Shown: one piece after another, positions 44,942 to 53,851 of the stretch
Numbering within the stretch: position 1 is the stretch's first letter
Layout: every line of letters begins with the position of its first letter
From: an uncultured Alistipes sp.
GTDB taxonomy: Bacteria; Bacteroidota; Bacteroidia; Bacteroidales; Rikenellaceae
Direction of reading: 5' to 3'
Assembly (NCBI GenBank): GCA_949283205.1
Contig: CASDSD010000016.1
Span: forward strand, 1 to 64,000
Length of the DNA: 64,000 nt
The notes under the pieces: generated by a model
The model's input: only the letters and a program-made list of their open reading frames with translations
Database searches by the model: none
What the model was told of the DNA's origin: nothing
Translations under genes and position numbers: made by a program

Positions 44942-45745
44942 ATGCGGAACTCAACCATGCTGACCGACAAAACCCGATACAACATTCCCATCCTGACCAA
45001 GGGCATGGCGCTTTTGGAAGAGATATCGCGCAATCCGCAGGGATTGACTCTCACCGAGTTGACATCAATACTCTGCGCTCCGAAGACATCGCTCTACCGT
45101 ATCCTCTACTCGCTGGTGGAGCTCGGGTACCTGCGCCGGGACGAGCGCACGGCACGTTTTTCGATGACGCACAAGATCTTCGGGATGGCAATATCGTCTA
45201 TCGGCAGTCCGTCGCTGCTCGAGTATGCCTACGATCCCATGCGGCGGCTGCGCGACACGCTGCTCGAGACGGTGGTCGTCGGCACGCTGACCGAAAACCA
45301 GGTGGTAATACTCGATCAGATAATAGGCCTGCACCACTTCTGCTTTACGGTTAAGCCCGGCATGAATGTGCGGCTCCACGCGTCAGCCCCGGGGAAAGCC
45401 ATTGCGGCATACATGGAAGCGGACGAGTTGCGCCTGCTGCTCGACAAGATAGAGTATACGCGATATAACGAAAACACCATCTCGTGCGAGGCGGAGTTCC
45501 TCGCGGCGCTCGAGCAGGTGCGGCGCACAGGTTATGCGCTCGACCGCGGCGAGGAGATCGCCGGCGTAAGGTGCATCGGAGCGCCGATATTCAACCGTTA
45601 CTCGAAAGCCGTGGCGGCCGTGTGGATAACCGGCCCCGAGGGCCGTATCGGAGACGATGTGATTCCTTCCCACGGGGAGGTGATAATGAACTGCGCCGCC
45701 GAGATATCGCACAAACTCGGATATATGAATCGACTTCAGCAATAA
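44942..45745 (+). CDS. IclR-family regulator
   Basis: 267 residues. N-terminal winged HTH (~15-70, ILTKGMALLEEISRNPQGLT, TELTSILCAPKTSLYRILYS) and IclR ligand domain (LLETVVVGTLTENQVVILDQ, VRLHASAPGKAIAAYM, GYALDRGEEIAGVRCIGAPI). 8 nt before the cytochrome gene, so first gene of that operon. IclR proteins sense small metabolites; a sugar- or aromatic-type inducer cannot be specified. Confidence 0.9.
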   Translation: MRNSTMLTDKTRYNIPILTKGMALLEEISRNPQGLTLTELTSILCAPKTSLYRILYSLVELGYLRRDERTARFSMTHKIFGMAISSIGSPSLLEYAYDPMRRLRDTLLETVVVGTLTENQVVILDQIIGLHHFCFTVKPGMNVRLHASAPGKAIAAYMEADELRLLLDKIEYTRYNENTISCEAEFLAALEQVRRTGYALDRGEEIAGVRCIGAPIFNRYSKAVAAVWITGPEGRIGDDVIPSHGEVIMNCAAEISHKLGYMNRLQQ

Positions 45746-45753
45746 TACAAGCC

Positions 45754-47523
45754 ATGAAAAGATTCCTTCTGTTCATACCGCTTATGGCCACGACCGTCGC
45801 CATTGTCTGCTCGGCGATGCGCAGTTCGGGGACACGCCCCATGTACACGACGGATGTCGCCGTTGCCGACGACGGGCGTATCATGTTCACCAACAAGGGT
45901 TCGAGCGATGTCACCGTATATGATGCCGGAGGCAAGCTGCTCGAGCGCATATCGTTTGAAGAGCCTCCCACCGGCATCGCCCTGGATGGCGGGTGGGCCT
46001 ATGTCACGAGCAGCGACGGCGAGGGTTTCCTGTCGAAGATCTCGCTCGATGACTACTCGGTCGCATACACCGTCCCCACGGCAATGGGGGCATGTTCGCC
46101 TGTGGTGAGCGCTGACGGCGCCACGGTGTACGTATGCAACCGTTATAAGGGTACGGTGAGCGCCGTTGCGGCGGCGGACGGCGAGGTGAAGGCTTCGATC
46201 GCAATGTTGCGCGAGCCGTGTGCGGCGGCGCTGTCGGCCGACGGACGTTATCTCTATGTGGCCAACTTCCTGCCCACGCAGCGTGCCGATGCCGATTACG
46301 TAGCTGCAGCCGTATCTGTTGTCGAATGCGATAAATTCAAGAAAATAAAGGATATCCATCTATCTAACGGAAGCAATGCTTTACATGGAATAACCTGTTC
46401 GCCCGACGGTCGCTACCTCTTCGTGTCACACAATCTCGGACGTTACGAGATACCCACATCGCAACTTCAGCAGGGATGGATGAACACCAACGCCGTCAGC
46501 GTGATCGATGCCGCGACGCAGGAGTTCATCGGAGCCGTGGTAATGGACGAGACGGACCGCGGTGCCGGCGGCATATGGGATGTGGCATGCGACGGCCGCT
46601 ATCTCGTAACGTCGCAGTCGGGCACGCACGACGTCAGCGTGGTGGATTACGCTGCCATGATCGACAAACTCGAGAAGTACGCCAACCCCGAGGAGCTGGA
46701 CTATGACATGTATTTCATACAGGACGTGCGTCGCCGTCGCGCCTTGGCAGGCAACGGCCCGCGTGCGATATGCCTGAAGGAGGGCAAGCTATATGTCCCG
46801 ACATATTTCTCGGATACGCTCAACGTGATAGACCTTGAACAGGATCGTGACGAAATATTCGCATACAATCCCGACCGCATGGAGACGGCCGTAGACATCG
46901 GCGAGCGGGCATTCAACGACGCGGGCCTGTGCTATCAGAACTGGCAGTCGTGCAACGGATGCCATCCCAACGAGGGACGTATGGACGGCATGAACTGGGA
47001 CCTTATGAACGACGGCATAGGCAACCCGAAGAACTGCAAGAGCCTGCTGTTGAGCCACCGCACGCCCAAGTGCATGATATCGGGCATACGCGACTCTGCC
47101 GGCATCGCCGTGCGGGCGGGATACAAGTACATCCAGTTCTGCGACATACCCGAGGACATAGCGCTGTGCGTGGACGAATACCTCATGTCGCTCGAGCCGC
47201 TGCCGAGTCCGTATCTGGTCGACGGCAAGCTCTCGGAGAAGGCCGAGGAAGGGAAGAGGCTCTACGAGCGTTTCGGCTGCGCCGACTGCCATTCGGGCCC
47301 CTACTATACGGATATGAAGATGCACCGCATAGGCGAGGACATCGAGTTCGAGCAGGGCTGGGACACCCCCACCCTTATCGAGGTATGGCGGACGGCGCCC
47401 TATCTGTTCGACGGCCGCGCCGCCACCATGGAGGAGGTGTTCTATGTACACAAGCATGGCATCGACGGCAAGATCACGCGCAAGGAGGCCGAAGCCCTGG
47501 CAGAATACGTCAACTCGCTGTAG
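45754..47523 (+). CDS. Exported beta-propeller diheme c-type cytochrome (MauG/peroxidase-like)
   Basis: 589 residues from ATG 45754, chosen because it opens an export signal (MKRFLLFIPLMATTVAIVCS); an upstream in-frame start would overlap IclR. Residues ~30-370 are a YncE-like beta-propeller (TDVAVADDGRIMFTNKGSSD, SPVVSADGATVYVCNRYKGT, HGITCSPDGRYLFVSHNLGR). Two heme sites follow: CNGCH (400-404) and CADCH (509-513), with MHRIGEDIEFEQGWDTPTLI and APYLFDGRAATMEEV as in the MauG/cytochrome c peroxidase superfamily. Likely periplasmic electron transfer or oxidation. Partner of the 1086-residue protein 62 nt downstream. Confidence 0.82.
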   Translation: MKRFLLFIPLMATTVAIVCSAMRSSGTRPMYTTDVAVADDGRIMFTNKGSSDVTVYDAGGKLLERISFEEPPTGIALDGGWAYVTSSDGEGFLSKISLDDYSVAYTVPTAMGACSPVVSADGATVYVCNRYKGTVSAVAAADGEVKASIAMLREPCAAALSADGRYLYVANFLPTQRADADYVAAAVSVVECDKFKKIKDIHLSNGSNALHGITCSPDGRYLFVSHNLGRYEIPTSQLQQGWMNTNAVSVIDAATQEFIGAVVMDETDRGAGGIWDVACDGRYLVTSQSGTHDVSVVDYAAMIDKLEKYANPEELDYDMYFIQDVRRRRALAGNGPRAICLKEGKLYVPTYFSDTLNVIDLEQDRDEIFAYNPDRMETAVDIGERAFNDAGLCYQNWQSCNGCHPNEGRMDGMNWDLMNDGIGNPKNCKSLLLSHRTPKCMISGIRDSAGIAVRAGYKYIQFCDIPEDIALCVDEYLMSLEPLPSPYLVDGKLSEKAEEGKRLYERFGCADCHSGPYYTDMKMHRIGEDIEFEQGWDTPTLIEVWRTAPYLFDGRAATMEEVFYVHKHGIDGKITRKEAEALAEYVNSL

Positions 47524-47585
47524 CGAGCCTCGCACGATGTGAATCCAGATAATGAAACCAACAATTTGAAAAACACCATACCATC

Positions 47586-50500
47586 ATGAAACCTAAACTT
47601 GTATCGATCCTCCCGTGCCTGCTCCTCGCCACGGCGGCATGGGGACAGTTTACGCCGGACAAGGCCGAGCGGATGCGGCTCGACTCCGAAATGGAGTATC
47701 TGAATATCGAATCGGTGAAGGCGGCGTACAACGACTTCTGCACCGACCCCGACTATGATGCCGCACGTTACGGCGAGAGGCTGCGGGAGCTGGAGAGCGC
47801 CTGCTCGACGGTTACGCCGCAGGACTATGACGCCATGGCGCGTATCGTGGCGTTGAAGCGCGAGATCCTTTTATCCAACCCTCTCCTTGACGACGCCAAG
47901 GTGCTTGTCGGGCGCTATCGCATAGGCGACCGTGCGCGTGAGGTGTGGGCGCCGTCGCTCGGTACGCAGCAGAACAACTGGTCGAACCAGTCGTCGGCCG
48001 CCCGCAGCGGATTCGATGCCGAGATCGCGGAGTTGTCAAACCTGCGGGGCGATGTGGCGGTCCGCACGGTCTACAAACCGGCGAACAGCACTTCGGTGAC
48101 GGACCTGCTGCTGAACTGGGACGGCGAAAGGATCCTCTTTACCGCGGCCGACGAGAACAACCGCTGGAGCGTCTACGAGGTACGCCGCGACGGTACCGGA
48201 CTGCACAAGGCCATCGAGGTGAATGAGCCGGACCTGGAGTTCTTCGACGGAGCCTATATGCCCAGCGGCCGCATCATCGCCATGAGCAACATAGGCTACC
48301 AGGGCGTGCCGTGCGTGAACGGCTCGGACCAGGTGGGCAACATGATCGCATACGAACCCGAAACGGGCGAATTGCGCCGTATGACGTTCGACCAGGATGC
48401 CAACTGGCACCCGAGGGTGATGAACAACGGACGACTGATGTACGTGCGCTGGGAGTACACCGACCTGACGCACTACTACTCGCGTTTCGTCATGCACGCC
48501 AATCCCGACGGCACCGAGACCAAGGCCCTCTACGGCAGCGGCGGGTGGTTCCCCAACAGCATATTCGACATCCAGCCCCTGCCCGGCGGCAACAACACCT
48601 TCATAGGCATCATCTCGGGCCACCACGGCATCGCGCGCTCGGGCCGCCTCATACTCTTCAATCCCGCCCTCGGCCGCAAGGAGACCAAGGGTATGGTACA
48701 GGAGCTGCCCTTCAGCAAGCGCGAGATCGTTCCCCTGATAAAGGACGAGCTGGTGAACGGCGTATGGCCGCAGTTCATCAAGCCATATCCCGTGAGCGAC
48801 AAATACTTCCTCGTAGCGGCCAAGCTGACGCCCAAGTCGCTGTGGGGAATATACCTCGTGGATGTGTATGACAACATGACGCTCGTTGCGGAGTTCGAGG
48901 GCGAGGGCCTCATCAACCCCATCATCGTGGCCAAGCGTCCCGTGCCGCCCATCATTCCCGACCGCATCAAGCCCGGCGACAAGGAGGCTACGGTATTCAT
49001 TCAGGACATATACGAGGGCGAAGGCCTTCCCGGAGTCCCTGTCGGCACGGTGAAGAAGCTGCGCGTCTTCGCATACGAATACACCTACGTCAATTCGGAA
49101 TCGGACCATATCGCACAGGGTATCCAGAGCGGCTGGGACATAAAGCGCAATCTGGGCGAGGTGGATGTGGAGCCCGACGGCTCGGCCATCTTCAAGATCC
49201 CGGCCAACACTCCCGTATCGTTCCAGCCCCTCGACGAGGAGGGCCGCGCCATACAGTGGATGCGCAGCTGGGTGACCGGAATGCCGGGCGAGGTCGTTTC
49301 ATGCGTGGGCTGCCACGAGGATCAGAACTCGGTGCCGCTGCCCAAGCGTGTCGCCGCCTCGACAAAGGAGCCCGCGCGCCTGCAGACACCCGAAGGCGGC
49401 GTGCGTCCCTTCACGTTCGACCTCGAGGTGCAGCCCATACTGGACCGTCACTGCGTGGCATGCCATAATGCGGACGGTGCCGAGCCCGACTTCACGGGCG
49501 GCATAAAGGTGGCGGACTCTCCGAGCCGCCGTGCCGAGTCGGGCCGTCTCGATCTTTCACAGAGTTATCTGAACCTCCATCCCTATGTCAACCGTCAGGG
49601 CCCCGAAGCCGATATCTATGTTATGAAGCCATACGAGTACCACGCCTCGACCAGCGAACTGGTGCGTATCCTCAAGGACGGGCATCACGGCGTTGCGCTC
49701 GACGATGACGAGTGGCGGACTATATACAACTGGATCGACTTCAACGCCCCCTGCCACGGACAGTTCGTTTACAACAGCGTAAGCTACTGCCCCACCAACC
49801 AGTACGACCGCCGTATCGAACTGGCGAACAAGTATGCCGAAGGTGCCGGCGTGGACTGGAAACGCGAGATTGCCGACTATGCCGAGTATCTGAAGGCTCA
49901 CCCGAAGGCTCCTGCCGAGCGCGTGCGGGTCGAGAAACCCGAATACAAGGATGTTACCAGCCGCAAGTTCCCCTTCGACGAGGCTACGGCCAAGGCTCTT
50001 GCCGCAGAGTACGGCGATACGCACCGTGTGGTTGAGATTGCGCCCGGCGTCAAGATGACATTCGTCAGAATCCCCGCCGGAGAGTTCGTGATGGGTAACA
50101 ACCGTCGCGGCGCGCACAATGCCCCCGAAGCGAAGGTCAAGATATCGCGTCCGTTCTGGATGTCGGAGACGGAGGTTACCAACGAGCAGTACAACGTCTT
50201 CTTCCCCGAGCATGACAGCCGCTACACGGCGCAGTTCTGGAAGGATCACGTCGGCCCGGGATATCCGGCCAACCGTCCTGCGCAGCCCGTAACGCGCATC
50301 AGTTGGAATCAGGCCACGGAGTTCTGCCGCATGATGAGCGAGCAGTGCGGCGTGAATGCCGCCCTGCCGACCGAGGCGCAATGGGAGTGGGCCTGCCGTG
50401 CCGGCAACGACAGCGACTTCTGGTACGGGGACCTGAACAGCGACTTCGCAACCAAGGAGAATCTCGCAGACCGTTCGCTGCGCAAGATGGCCGTATCGGG

Positions 50501-50846
50501 CATCGACCCGCAGCCCGTATCGGAGAAGAGCTGGGTATACAAATATTACACCTTCATGCCGCGTGAGGATTCGGTCGACGACGGCACGATGACCATAGCC
50601 GACGTGGCGCAGTACGAACCGAATGCATGGGGTCTGTACGACATGCACGGCAATGTGTGCGAGTTTACGCGTTCGTCGTATGCCCCCTACCCCTACAAGG
50701 GCGAGCCGGCGGAGCGTGACGAGAAGGTTGTGCGCGGCGGCGCATGGAACAGCCGTCCGAAGAATGCAACGGCATACGTACGCAATTCCTACTACGCATG
50801 GCAGCCGGCCAACAACGTCGGTTTCCGCGTGATACTGGAGGATTGA
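47586..50846 (+). CDS. HzsA-like diheme protein fused to an FGE/SUMF1-like domain
   Basis: 1086 residues with signal peptide MKPKLVSILPCLLLATAAWG. The first ~700 residues resemble hydrazine-synthase-alpha-like proteins: a propeller part (LLNWDGERILFTAADENNRW, YMPSGRIIAMSNIGYQGVPC) and heme motifs CVGCH (573-577) and CVACH (623-627), then DILRHCxxCH-type context PILDRHCVACHNADG. Residues ~820-1086 form a C-type-lectin-like FGE-sulfatase domain (MTFVRIPAGEFVMGNNRRGA, SETEVTNEQY, WGLYDMHGNVCEFTRSSYAP, RGGAWNSRP). The cysteine pair of active formylglycine-generating enzymes is absent at the end (YVRNSYYAWQPANNVGFRVI), so the domain is probably structural or binding. Function unknown; true hydrazine synthesis is not implied. 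Confidence 0.75.
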   Translation: MKPKLVSILPCLLLATAAWGQFTPDKAERMRLDSEMEYLNIESVKAAYNDFCTDPDYDAARYGERLRELESACSTVTPQDYDAMARIVALKREILLSNPLLDDAKVLVGRYRIGDRAREVWAPSLGTQQNNWSNQSSAARSGFDAEIAELSNLRGDVAVRTVYKPANSTSVTDLLLNWDGERILFTAADENNRWSVYEVRRDGTGLHKAIEVNEPDLEFFDGAYMPSGRIIAMSNIGYQGVPCVNGSDQVGNMIAYEPETGELRRMTFDQDANWHPRVMNNGRLMYVRWEYTDLTHYYSRFVMHANPDGTETKALYGSGGWFPNSIFDIQPLPGGNNTFIGIISGHHGIARSGRLILFNPALGRKETKGMVQELPFSKREIVPLIKDELVNGVWPQFIKPYPVSDKYFLVAAKLTPKSLWGIYLVDVYDNMTLVAEFEGEGLINPIIVAKRPVPPIIPDRIKPGDKEATVFIQDIYEGEGLPGVPVGTVKKLRVFAYEYTYVNSESDHIAQGIQSGWDIKRNLGEVDVEPDGSAIFKIPANTPVSFQPLDEEGRAIQWMRSWVTGMPGEVVSCVGCHEDQNSVPLPKRVAASTKEPARLQTPEGGVRPFTFDLEVQPILDRHCVACHNADGAEPDFTGGIKVADSPSRRAESGRLDLSQSYLNLHPYVNRQGPEADIYVMKPYEYHASTSELVRILKDGHHGVALDDDEWRTIYNWIDFNAPCHGQFVYNSVSYCPTNQYDRRIELANKYAEGAGVDWKREIADYAEYLKAHPKAPAERVRVEKPEYKDVTSRKFPFDEATAKALAAEYGDTHRVVEIAPGVKMTFVRIPAGEFVMGNNRRGAHNAPEAKVKISRPFWMSETEVTNEQYNVFFPEHDSRYTAQFWKDHVGPGYPANRPAQPVTRISWNQATEFCRMMSEQCGVNAALPTEAQWEWACRAGNDSDFWYGDLNSDFATKENLADRSLRKMAVSGIDPQPVSEKSWVYKYYTFMPREDSVDDGTMTIADVAQYEPNAWGLYDMHGNVCEFTRSSYAPYPYKGEPAERDEKVVRGGAWNSRPKNATAYVRNSYYAWQPANNVGFRVILED

Positions 50847-50864
50847 GGCTGCGGCGCATAGATG

Positions 50865-50904
50865 CGAAGGCGGCACCCGTCGGGGTGCCGCCTTCGTTGT
50901 CTTT
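50865..50904. terminator. Strong terminator after the HzsA-like gene
   Basis: 14-bp perfect stem CGAAGGCGGCACCC / GGGTGCCGCCTTCG (50865-50878, 50883-50896), loop GTCG, then TTGTCTTT. 19 nt past the stop. Could serve the convergent beta-lactamase-family gene as well. Confidence 0.85.
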
Positions 50905-50966
50905 ACCGGTTGCGCGGATGCCGCAACAACGCGTGCGGATAAGATATGCGTCGCGGCCGGCCGGAT

Positions 50967-52298
50967 TCAGGAGATGCCGTTCTCTCCGCTGTCGTTCTGA
51001 TCACTGGACGCATGCGGCACGGCGACGAAGAGATCCCGGTCGGAAGGCCACTCGGTCACTCTCGACATTGCGGTCTGCACCATGCGCCCTATCGAGTTGG
51101 TGAACGACGCACCTCGATAGTGGCTCGTGTTGGTGATGAATACATAGGAGGTGTTGCCGCGGCTCTCTATATAGGCGCACGTCCCCGACATGGTGCCCGT
51201 ACGCACGAGGGATCCCGTTTTGCTGTTGTATCGCGCCCAGCCGAGGGCGTAATCTCCCTTGCGGGCTATGCGCTTCATTTCGGCCACGCTTTGCGGCGAG
51301 AGGATGTCGGGCACGCCCGGCTTGCCGTCGATCGACGCCACAAGTCGCAGCAGCTCCACCGCCGAGCAAACCCATGCGCCGGCCCCCTGCAGCCCCGTGA
51401 TGTTGTTGCCGCCGTAATGGCGCGGCTTCATCGTTCCCGAACCGTCGAACGCTTCGATCTCGTCGTCGGGGTCGCTGCCGTAATATTTCACCTCGTGCGG
51501 AAAACGCTCGTCATAGTAGTTGTGCGCGATATGCATGTCGTAGCAGCCGGCAGGCCGCAGCACGTGCTCCTGAAGATACTCCTCGTAACTTACATCCGAG
51601 ACCTTCTCGATTACACGCGAAAGCACGAGATAACCGATATTGGAGTATTGCGGCGCACCGCCGGGCTTGTCGCGCAGTTTCTGCCGCAACTGGAAAGCGA
51701 TCAGCTCGTCGGCCGAGGGCGAGTGGTCCATCTTCTCCCAGCGCATGATGTCCGTTATACGGAACATGGGGTCGCCCAGGCGTCGGCTGAAGCCCGACGT
51801 ATGGTTCAACAGCTGTCGTACCGTAATCTGTTCGGCGCGTTTGTCCTTTATCTCCGAGAACTGCGGGTCGTTGAGTACGCCCTCCGGTCCGAATACCTTC
51901 GTGTCGAGGGTCAGAAGGCCCTCGTCGCACAGTTTCATTATGCCTACGGCGGTGATGAGTTTCGATGCCGAGGCTATGCGGTATATGTCGCCCACCTCGG
52001 CCGGGATCTCGCGTTCCTTGTCCGCCCATCCGAAACCCTTGCAATAGACCAGGTGCTCGTTTTTCATCACGGCAAGCGATGCGCCGCGTATCTCATTGCG
52101 CGCCATCCAGTTGCGTATGTATCTCTCCATCTTCTCGGTAGACTCCATGTCGGAGAGGGCATTGTAGAGCGAGTCGTTCAGACGATAGCATGTCTCGTCA
52201 ATGCCGGCCTCGGGAGAGGAGCATCGGCCGCCCCCGAACAAAATGTACAGCACACCGCACACTACCGCGGCGGCCAATATCAGAACATATCTCTTCAT
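50967..52298 (-). CDS. Beta-lactamase-family serine hydrolase (class C/PBP-like)
   Basis: 443 residues with an N-terminal TM/lipid-type signal (MKRYVLILAAAVVCGVLYIL, then GGGRC). The SxxK motif is Ser110-Ala-Ser-Lys113 in YRIASASKLITAVGI; YxN is in GAPQYSNIGYLVLSR. This is the PF00144 group of esterases, DD-peptidases and class C enzymes. In Bacteroidales most are not antibiotic-resistance enzymes, so I do not call it a beta-lactamase. Single gene. Confidence 0.82.
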   Translation of the reverse strand: MKRYVLILAAAVVCGVLYILFGGGRCSSPEAGIDETCYRLNDSLYNALSDMESTEKMERYIRNWMARNEIRGASLAVMKNEHLVYCKGFGWADKEREIPAEVGDIYRIASASKLITAVGIMKLCDEGLLTLDTKVFGPEGVLNDPQFSEIKDKRAEQITVRQLLNHTSGFSRRLGDPMFRITDIMRWEKMDHSPSADELIAFQLRQKLRDKPGGAPQYSNIGYLVLSRVIEKVSDVSYEEYLQEHVLRPAGCYDMHIAHNYYDERFPHEVKYYGSDPDDEIEAFDGSGTMKPRHYGGNNITGLQGAGAWVCSAVELLRLVASIDGKPGVPDILSPQSVAEMKRIARKGDYALGWARYNSKTGSLVRTGTMSGTCAYIESRGNTSYVFITNTSHYRGASFTNSIGRMVQTAMSRVTEWPSDRDLFVAVPHASSDQNDSGENGIS

Positions 52299-52406
52299 GA
52301 TTCCCTATTTTCGAAAAACCCACGCAAAAATAAGAATTATCCGCCACAATTCAAACCCATTGATCTGATACTCGGGGAAAGGGTGTGTTATTCGGCTGAT
52401 TTTTCA

Positions 52407-52414
52407 TACTTTTG
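52407..52414 (+). promoter_or_regulatory. -7 box for the porin gene
   Basis: TACTTTTG fits TAnnTTTG, 21 nt before the ATG; the -33 region is not clear. Confidence 0.5.
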
Positions 52415-52435
52415 CCCTACTGAAAACACACGCCC

Positions 52436-53767
52436 ATGAGAACCTCACTATTGACGGCCCTGCTGCTGGCCACATGTGCCGTTGCTGCAGCCGCGCCGCA
52501 GAACGGCAGCGCGTCGATGACGGAGCCGTCATCAACGGCCGCCGCACAGGATGACGTCGAGAAACCCGTACGGGTGAAACTGTATGGATTTGTCCGCAAC
52601 TACATATGTTACGACTCACGCCGCTGTTACTCGACCATGGGCGAGATGTTCAACATCATGCCCATGGACGAGGCGTGGAACGAAGACCACACGCAGGATC
52701 TGAACGCCGTCCACGAACTCACCTTCGTCTCGTTCACATCGCGCGTGGGTATCGACCTTGCAGGTCCGCGCATATGGAAAGCTGCCTCTTCGGGCAGGAT
52801 CGAGGCCGACTTCTGCGGCTTCGGCAGCAACAACACCATGCTGCGCATACGCCAGGCATACGTGCGGCTCGCGTGGGACCGAATAACGGTCACCTGCGGC
52901 CAGACATGGCACCCCATGTCGATACAGGTCATGCCCTCGGTGTCGGGGCTCGCGTCGGGGTCGCCATTTTCGCCCTTCAACCGTTCGCCGCAGCTGAATG
53001 CGAACTTCGACCTCGGACGGGGTTGGGACGCAACGGCCGCGGCGCTGTACCAGTTCCCCAACGCCTCGACAGGTCCCGACGGCATTACGTGCGACTACTC
53101 GCGCTGGAGCGGATATCCCGAGATATATCTCGGGCTGAAACATGTCGGAGAGAACCTTACGGCAGGCCTGGGCGCCGACCTGTTGAGCATCATGCCGCGC
53201 CGCAGCGGCACCGTGCTGCGCGAGGTTGCCGGTGACGGCGGCGTTGTCTCGACGGAAGAGGTTACGGTACGCCTTGACGACCGCGTGACGGGGATCTCGG
53301 CCGAAGCCTTCGCCGATTATCGCTGCGGTAAATTCAACCTCAAGGGCAAGGCGATATACGGCGAGAACACAGCCCACCTGACAATGGTCAGCGGTTTCGG
53401 CGCCACGGCATACGACCCCGTGACGGGATCCTACGATTACGCCCCCATCCGCTCGCTCACGGCATGGATAAACGCCACCTACGGCACGCGATACCGCATC
53501 GGCCTGATGGGAGGCTTCACACAGAATCTCGGCGCGGCGCATGACTTCATCTCGACGGACGACTTCTGGATGCGCGGCGCAAAGAATGTCGATTACATCT
53601 ACCGCATCAGCCCCTCGTTCACATATACGGTAAAGAACCTCACGCTCGCCCTCGAAACCGACTATACGGTGGTCGGATATGGCGACGTGGCCATAAACGG
53701 CCGCAGCCGCGCCTTGCGCAACGTGGGCAACGTGCGCGTATGCACGATGATAAAATACTCCTTCTGA
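52436..53767 (+). CDS. Outer-membrane porin-like beta-barrel (DcaP-like)
   Basis: 443 residues. Signal peptide MRTSLLTALLLATCAVAAAA. Mature start VRVKLYGFVRNYICYDSRRC is the first strand of a porin. Then alternate strands such as GRIEADFCGFGSNNTMLRIR, QAYVRLAWDRITVTCGQTWH, and a final aromatic residue (CTMIKYSF) as in trimeric porins. Fits DcaP-like or general outer-membrane channels. Neighbours do not reveal the substrate; the adjacent sulfate cluster is convergent. Confidence 0.7.
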   Translation: MRTSLLTALLLATCAVAAAAPQNGSASMTEPSSTAAAQDDVEKPVRVKLYGFVRNYICYDSRRCYSTMGEMFNIMPMDEAWNEDHTQDLNAVHELTFVSFTSRVGIDLAGPRIWKAASSGRIEADFCGFGSNNTMLRIRQAYVRLAWDRITVTCGQTWHPMSIQVMPSVSGLASGSPFSPFNRSPQLNANFDLGRGWDATAAALYQFPNASTGPDGITCDYSRWSGYPEIYLGLKHVGENLTAGLGADLLSIMPRRSGTVLREVAGDGGVVSTEEVTVRLDDRVTGISAEAFADYRCGKFNLKGKAIYGENTAHLTMVSGFGATAYDPVTGSYDYAPIRSLTAWINATYGTRYRIGLMGGFTQNLGAAHDFISTDDFWMRGAKNVDYIYRISPSFTYTVKNLTLALETDYTVVGYGDVAINGRSRALRNVGNVRVCTMIKYSF

Positions 53768-53789
53768 CGATCGGTTGACTTACGGATAC

Positions 53790-53830
53790 ACGAAAGATCC
53801 CTGCATCGTGAGGATGCAGGGATCTTTCGT
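53790..53830. terminator. Bidirectional terminator, porin / sulfotransferase
   Basis: 18-bp perfect inverted repeat (53790-53807 and 53813-53830; core GAAAGATCCCTGCATC), 5-nt loop, A/T-rich ends in both directions. Placed between convergent genes. Confidence 0.9.
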
Positions 53831-53851
53831 CATCATGCGCCGGGATGCCTG

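Noticed and set aside
49557..50876. 439-residue minus-strand frame
   Set aside because: Antisense shadow of the HzsA/FGE-like gene.
50967..52298. Antibiotic-resistance beta-lactamase
   Set aside because: SxxK and YxN fit the broad serine-hydrolase family; nothing indicates cephalosporinase activity.
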